NCBI GenBank assembly: GCA_004794785.1
Contig: SJOL01002753.1
Location: forward strand, 92,501-156,500
Length of the DNA: 64,000 bases
Origin: Opisthorchis felineus
Lineage: Eukaryota; Platyhelminthes; Trematoda; Opisthorchiida; Opisthorchiidae
Reading direction: 5' to 3'
The number at the start of each line of letters is the position of its first letter. The stretch's first letter is position 1. Shown in pieces: positions 60,770-64,000 of the stretch. Under the pieces are notes generated by a model. It saw only the letters and a list, made by a program, of their open reading frames with translations, was not told where the DNA came from and ran no database searches. A program made the translations under genes and the position numbers.

Positions 60770-61000
60770 TTAATCTGTACCCCTGTTTGGTCTGATATCC
60801 AGTGCCTGAGTGAGCATGGTAGCGCCGTGCCACAAGCAAAACTTCCAGCTCCGTGCGAAGAGGTGGTGTCCTCGTCCCGGTATAAATTCACATCTGATGT
60901 TGGAGCTTTTGTGGGAGACTCTAAAAGACGATTCTCTTGAACTGGTCTTTAGGGTGCGGACATTAAAGGCAGCCAGATAGACTAGGCGTTGAGGCTTCAA
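60770..61000 (-). pseudogene. Endonuclease start of LINE copy A3 fused to linker by deletion
   Basis: KPQRLVYLAAFNVRTLK is the canonical N-terminus of the family A endonuclease. The sequence then jumps to the linker normally found after the endonuclease (in A2 this linker starts 0.8 kb later), with HNLTRRI-like similarity near 60,750 in another frame. The catalytic ETRI, GD.N and SDH motifs are all gone. Confidence 0.7.
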
Positions 61001-61263
61001 TAATGATTTCTAGATGCCTGAGGATGTCGGCGGCGGAAAACGCGCAGACCTTGCTTGTGAAACCGATACATGACGAACGGTGTCATCAGTCTGGGCTTAC
61101 AGGGAGATAGTTATGAGTGGGGTGTGGTGAGAGTGGAGAAAATGTATGTGAAAAAGAAAGAAGGGAGACGTCAGCAGCAGTCTGTTTTCGGTGTCCGTTC
61201 TTCCGTATGCAGCAAGTAAGGTGACGCGGCTGATGGCACCACGCGGCAGCCTATGTGACATGA

Positions 61264-61446
61264 TGTGGTGAACATGATTGATGCTCTATTCATTGCTCTA
61301 TTCATTATTCTCTTGTTTCAATGTTGCAAGTGCTGTACACATACACCAATTCGAAAACATACGTGCTACTTGTTACGCCGTGCTGAATTCTGAATTTCTA
61401 GTTCGTCTGGCTATACCGATGTACGTGCTGAACTTAATTGCTACGT
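61264..61446 (+). repeat. 5' LTR
   Basis: Starts TGTGGTGAACATGATTG. Positions 61,264-61,326 match 63,938-64,000 with one difference (G at 61,268, A at 63,942). It contains a tandem GCTCTATTCATT duplication. The 3' boundary is estimated from the TGGCGTCGCAATTGG string at 61,449, which may be the tRNA primer-binding site. The LTR length is about 183 bases. Confidence 0.8.
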
Positions 61447-61474
61447 TTTGGCGTCGCAATTGGAACCATTCAAC

Positions 61475-62257
61475 ATGCCTGCACAAGTGGAACCATTAAA
61501 TGTTAATTCAACTGCACGAGACGTAGAGGATTATTTGGAACGGTTTGACATATTGTGTCTTACAAAATTCGATATGGATGATAAGAAACTCGGCGTATTT
61601 TCTACATTTTGTTGGCAAGGAGGCATATACATTGATCAAGAATTTAATATATCCTGAATCTCTAATCGATATTTCCCACAATACATTGAAGAAAAAAGTT
61701 CTGAAACACTTCAAACCGATTAACTTCGTAGCAGCCGAAAGAGCTAGGTTCAGTATGTTGACTCGTTCCCATTCTCAGTCGGTTCGTGATTTTGTATTGC
61801 AGTTACAGACACAGGCAGCCAAATGTGACTACGGTGCCCAGCCAGAAGACCAACTGCTTGATAGACTCATTGCTGGTATTCAAATGCCCGAGGTACAACA
61901 GAAGCTGCTGCTCTTAGGAAAATATGTGAGCAGTACGAAGATGTGAAGCATATAACGAAGACTGATGAAGCAGTGTTGTTAAATTATTCTAAAAGAAATA
62001 GTTCAAGGATGCAAACAGACAAGAAATTCAAATCGCGAACAAATTTTCGTGCTCCAACCTCATCAGCACGTCGCTCCACAGATCGTAATTTCAACTCAGC
62101 GGTTCAAAAATTTGGGAAATGTGAATCCTGTGGACGAAATCATCCCAGATATTCATGTCCTCACAGGCAAGCGAAGTGTTTTATCTGCGGGAAAACGGGA
62201 CACATTCAACTTGTCTTTAAGTCCACGAAAGTGTGTCACTCCCGATTCAAATACTGA
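61475..62257 (+). pseudogene. gag: gag of the Ty3/gypsy element (two frameshifts)
   Basis: Structural protein that packages element RNA. The first ATG is at 61,475 (MPAQVEPLN...). The frame is lost near 61,605 and regained near 61,918, two opposite shifts, so the middle capsid part (VGKEAYTLIKNLIYPESL, then AERARFSMLTRSHSQSVRDF and LLDRLIAGI) lies in another frame. The C-terminal part (CEQYEDV, then a basic Arg/Lys-rich run) ends with two zinc knuckles at about 62,121-62,220. The first, CESCGRNHPRYSC, is CX2CX3HX4C. The second, CFICGKTGHIQLVF, has Phe where the last Cys belongs. A TGA stop follows at 62,255. Confidence 0.85.
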
Positions 62258-62287
62258 CTTGAAAGCATTATCTGAAGACATCTCTAA

Positions 62288-62620
62288 GCTTTCTCTATCT
62301 ATTTTGCCCCAAATTCGTCGCACGTTTTTAAAACTTTTGTATCCGCTTCTGGTCAAAAACAAGATTTCATTGTTGACACTGGTAGTGTTGAGTTCATTAT
62401 TCCACAGTCAGATCTAACTGCATTTTACCCCAGTGCTGTGATAGTGCCTACAGATGTTAATATCCGCGGTATCACTGGACATTCTGTACCTCTAGTTAGT
62501 AGTTGCACGACTCCTGTGAGATTGCCTCAAGGTACCCCTGTCGATTGTAATTTTCTGATTTCAACCTCGGGACCGTCGATTATCGGACTCAAAGTTTTTT
62601 TGCGCTCATCGCGCACTTGC
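62288..62620 (+). pseudogene. Aspartic protease of the Ty3/gypsy element
   Basis: Open in the same frame as the end of gag after two intervening stops. It reads QDFIVDTGSVEFIIPQSDL with the catalytic DTGS triad at 62,375-62,386, then VNIRGITGHSVPLV and CNFLISTSGPSIIGLKVF, the ILG-like strand that closes retropepsins. It would act as a dimer to cut Gag-Pol. The domain itself appears complete; it is the sequence after it that is deleted. Confidence 0.85.
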
Positions 62621-62629
62621 ACCACCTCA

Positions 62630-62720
62630 CTGACTTCTGTAAATGAGAGTGCAAAAATGATTCCCTATACCGGTTTCTTATACAGAATTCCATTATGCGA
62701 CTCCGATTCAACCATTACCA
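62630..62720 (+). other. Deletion junction between protease and integrase
   Basis: After IIGLKVF the sequence passes through about 40 unplaced residues and a YTGFLYRIPL segment that resembles the ADFLSRIPL end of RNase H, then LPVKRNAL and the pre-integrase segment. RT (with its YxDD box) and nearly all of RNase H are absent. An exact breakpoint needs a full-length relative. Confidence 0.65.
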
Positions 62721-63510
62721 GTCAAGCGGAATGCGCTTGTTGCTGATAATGAAAGGTATTTTGCTCCCATATTTTCTGCGCTGCGACGTGGCTGGACACA
62801 GCGAGAGCGACGTCGATTTCCTGCATTTTACTCTCGCCGCGAAAGTTTGTTAATTACTCCGGATGGTTTGTTGTGCTTTGAGGATAGAGTTGTCATTCCA
62901 CCGACTCAGCGAGCGGCTGTTCTTGCAAATTTGCACTCTGGTCAACTGGGTGTTGATAAAATGAAATCTCTTGCACCCTTGTCATGCTGGTGGCCGGAAC
63001 TAGATGCTGACATCAAGTGTACTGCTAAAAACTGTGTTAAATGTGCACGTAATATTCATAGCAAATCTTCACAGTGGTATCCGTGGCCAGTTACTTGTGA
63101 AACATTTCGACTAGTTCATGCTGACTACTGTGGTCCTTTTCTCGGTAAATACTACGCTTTAATTGTTATTGACGCATATTCACGTTGGCCTGAATTTTTT
63201 CTAACTACTTCTCCAAGTGCTGAATCCACACAACAAGCATTGAGGAAAGTATTCAGCCATGAAGGTATACCGACTGCTTTGGTCACTGACAACGACACAC
63301 TTCACTGCAAAATCCCTCGAGGAATGGTTAAAAGGCCTTGGATGTCGACATCTGTTTACTGCTCCACGACATCCCCAGTCGAATGGGCTTGCTGAGTATC
63401 TTGTCCGAACACTGAAATCTGCTATTACTTCATCCTCTCCTACTTCTTTTGTGGAATTAGACCGTGGAATTGATAATTTTTTAATGCAATACAGGAAGGT
63501 CGTTCATTAA
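62715..63510 (+). pseudogene. Integrase of the Ty3/gypsy element (frameshifted in the core)
   Basis: DNA-joining enzyme. The pre-integrase segment (YFAPIFSALRRGWTQRERRR) leads to an HHCC zinc-binding region (LHSGQLGVDKMK...CWWPELD...CTAKNCVKC). The core has HADYCGPF with the first catalytic Asp, YYALIVIDAYSRWPEFF, and ALVTDN with the second Asp. The frame shifts near 63,290, after VTDN. The remainder (KSLEEWLKGLGCRHLFTAPR, HPQSNGLAEYLVRTLK with the catalytic Glu) is in the next frame, 63,259-63,510. The three catalytic residues are preserved but cannot be translated together. Confidence 0.9.
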
Positions 63511-63955
63511 GTTACTGGGAAGAGTCCCGCGTTTCTGTTTAAATCTCGCTCGTTGCATACAAGTCTTGAATGTGCCCAAACGGCTGATGTTACGCTTTTC
63601 AAGGGCAACGATTCACGGCCTGCTACGGTAATAATACTTTCATCAAATGGCAAAATTATGGTCACAATTCTTGATTTGCTTGATCTCTCTTGTCACCGGA
63701 GACATTGATCAGGTTGAGTTCAGTACCAGTGGTCAGTCTGTTAACGGCACTCCTGCTCTTTCAAATACTAATGAATCCTTTGTAGATGATCTTATTGTAT
63801 CCGAACAAAACGTTATCTCTGAAGAACGTACTACCTGCGAAGAACCTGAAGCTTGCAATCCGAGAAGATCCGAAAGATTACGATCAAGACAACCATTGAA
63901 CTATAAACATCCACACGCTCATTCAAGGGGTGGCGGATGTGATGAACATGATTGA
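63511..63955 (+). pseudogene. C-terminal pol tail of the Ty3/gypsy element
   Basis: After a TAA (63,508) the frame continues as TGKSPAFLFKSRSLHTSLEC, the usual segment after the integrase core, and on to LDLSCHRRH. It then shifts to another frame (63,647-63,955) with DIDQVEFSTSG and, near the end, CNPRRSERLRSRQPLNY, a basic R-R-S-x-R-x-R tail typical of Ty3/gypsy integrases. The stop at 63,953 overlaps the start of the 3' LTR by about 16 bases. Confidence 0.7.
63925..63937 (+). promoter_or_regulatory. Polypurine tract
   Basis: AAGGGGTGGCGGA directly precedes the 3' LTR, the expected primer site for plus-strand DNA synthesis. One T and one C interrupt the purines. Confidence 0.7.
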
Positions 63956-64000
63956 TGCTCTATTCATTGCTCTATTCATTATTCTCTTGTTTCAATGTTG
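63938..64000 (+). repeat. 3' LTR, first 63 bases
   Basis: TGTGATGAACATGATTG... matches the 5' LTR start at 62 of 63 positions. The rest, and the target-site duplication, lie outside the window. Confidence 0.85.

Larger units (their letters stand above)
58657..61263 (-). mobile_element. Non-LTR retrotransposon family A, copy A3 (decayed), cut by an LTR element at its 5' side
   Basis: Minus-strand copy. Its 5' untranslated region (61,263 back to about 61,010) aligns with A2 at 38,310-38,530; shared blocks include CGTCGCCTTACTTGCTG / CGTCACCTTACTTGCTG and GCTGCTGACGTCTCCCTTCT. Then come the endonuclease start, a joined linker, RT fragments, the C-terminal tail (58,870-59,000) and a (GAT)6 tract at 58,659-58,676 that may be the 3' tail. 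A short 3' GAT/TGA repeat would fit RTE-type LINEs. The 5'-most part is absent because the Ty3/gypsy LTR starts at 61,264; the remainder should lie beyond position 64,000. Confidence 0.85.
61264..64000 (+). mobile_element. Ty3/gypsy LTR retrotransposon lacking RT and RNase H; runs off the window
   Basis: 5' LTR, gag, protease, integrase, polypurine tract and the first 63 bases of the 3' LTR are present in order. The distance from one LTR start to the other is 2,674 bases, about half of a usual Ty3/gypsy element. The protease ends near 62,610 and the segment just before the integrase starts near 62,720, leaving no room for RT (about 500 codons with RNase H). Gag and pol also carry several frameshifts. 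The gag zinc knuckles and the integrase resemble the K02A2.6-like lineage common in invertebrates, from memory. It inserted into the 5' region of LINE copy A3. Confidence 0.88.

Overview
The window looks like nuclear DNA of a parasitic flatworm, most likely a diphyllobothriidean tapeworm (Spirometra / Dibothriocephalus / Schistocephalus group). The evidence is indirect. There are no prokaryotic operons, coding density is very low, AT- and GATA-type microsatellites are present, a few exon-like pieces are bounded by GT..AG signals, and there are many decayed retroelements. The non-LTR element sequences (endonuclease starting with an FNVRTL motif, C-terminus with a WGPRDP..WLETLQDMA motif) match, from memory, a family abundant in those tapeworm genomes. 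No database search was possible, so the species assignment is an inference.

Layout. Roughly 0-5 kb is unassigned sequence. 5-13 kb holds a (TA)n tract, two copies of a tRNA-derived SINE on the minus strand, fragments of a dispersed repeat called R1 here, a hammerhead-ribozyme-like motif (12.17 kb) of the kind carried by Penelope-like elements, and a 162-bp ATAG/GATA microsatellite. 16.3-18.7 kb is a decayed non-LTR retrotransposon (family A, copy A1, plus strand). 19.9-20.8 kb is a Penelope-like element remnant with the end of the reverse transcriptase (RT) and a GIY-YIG endonuclease. 21-38 kb is mostly featureless apart from R1 pieces and a Ty3/gypsy RT fragment at 28.8-29.1 kb. 38.0-39.9 kb is family A copy A2 (plus strand, endonuclease mainly). 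40.7-49.4 kb contains more R1 copies.

The right end is richer. 51.5-52.4 kb carries the 3' exons, introns and polyadenylation signal of a spliced protein-coding gene or recent pseudogene of unrecognised function. 56.1 and 56.7 kb have isolated exon candidates. 57.1-57.9 kb is the C-terminal part of a second, jockey/CR1-like non-LTR family. 58.66-61.26 kb is family A copy A3 on the minus strand. Its 5' region is cut at 61,263 by a Ty3/gypsy LTR retrotransposon (61,264 to beyond the window end). That LTR element lacks RT and RNase H: protease is joined almost directly to integrase, yet the visible 63 bases of the two LTRs differ at one position.

No autonomous element and no intact conventional gene is visible. 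The genes do not form a pathway. What the window records is successive insertion, nesting and decay of at least five retroelement types around sparse host exons.
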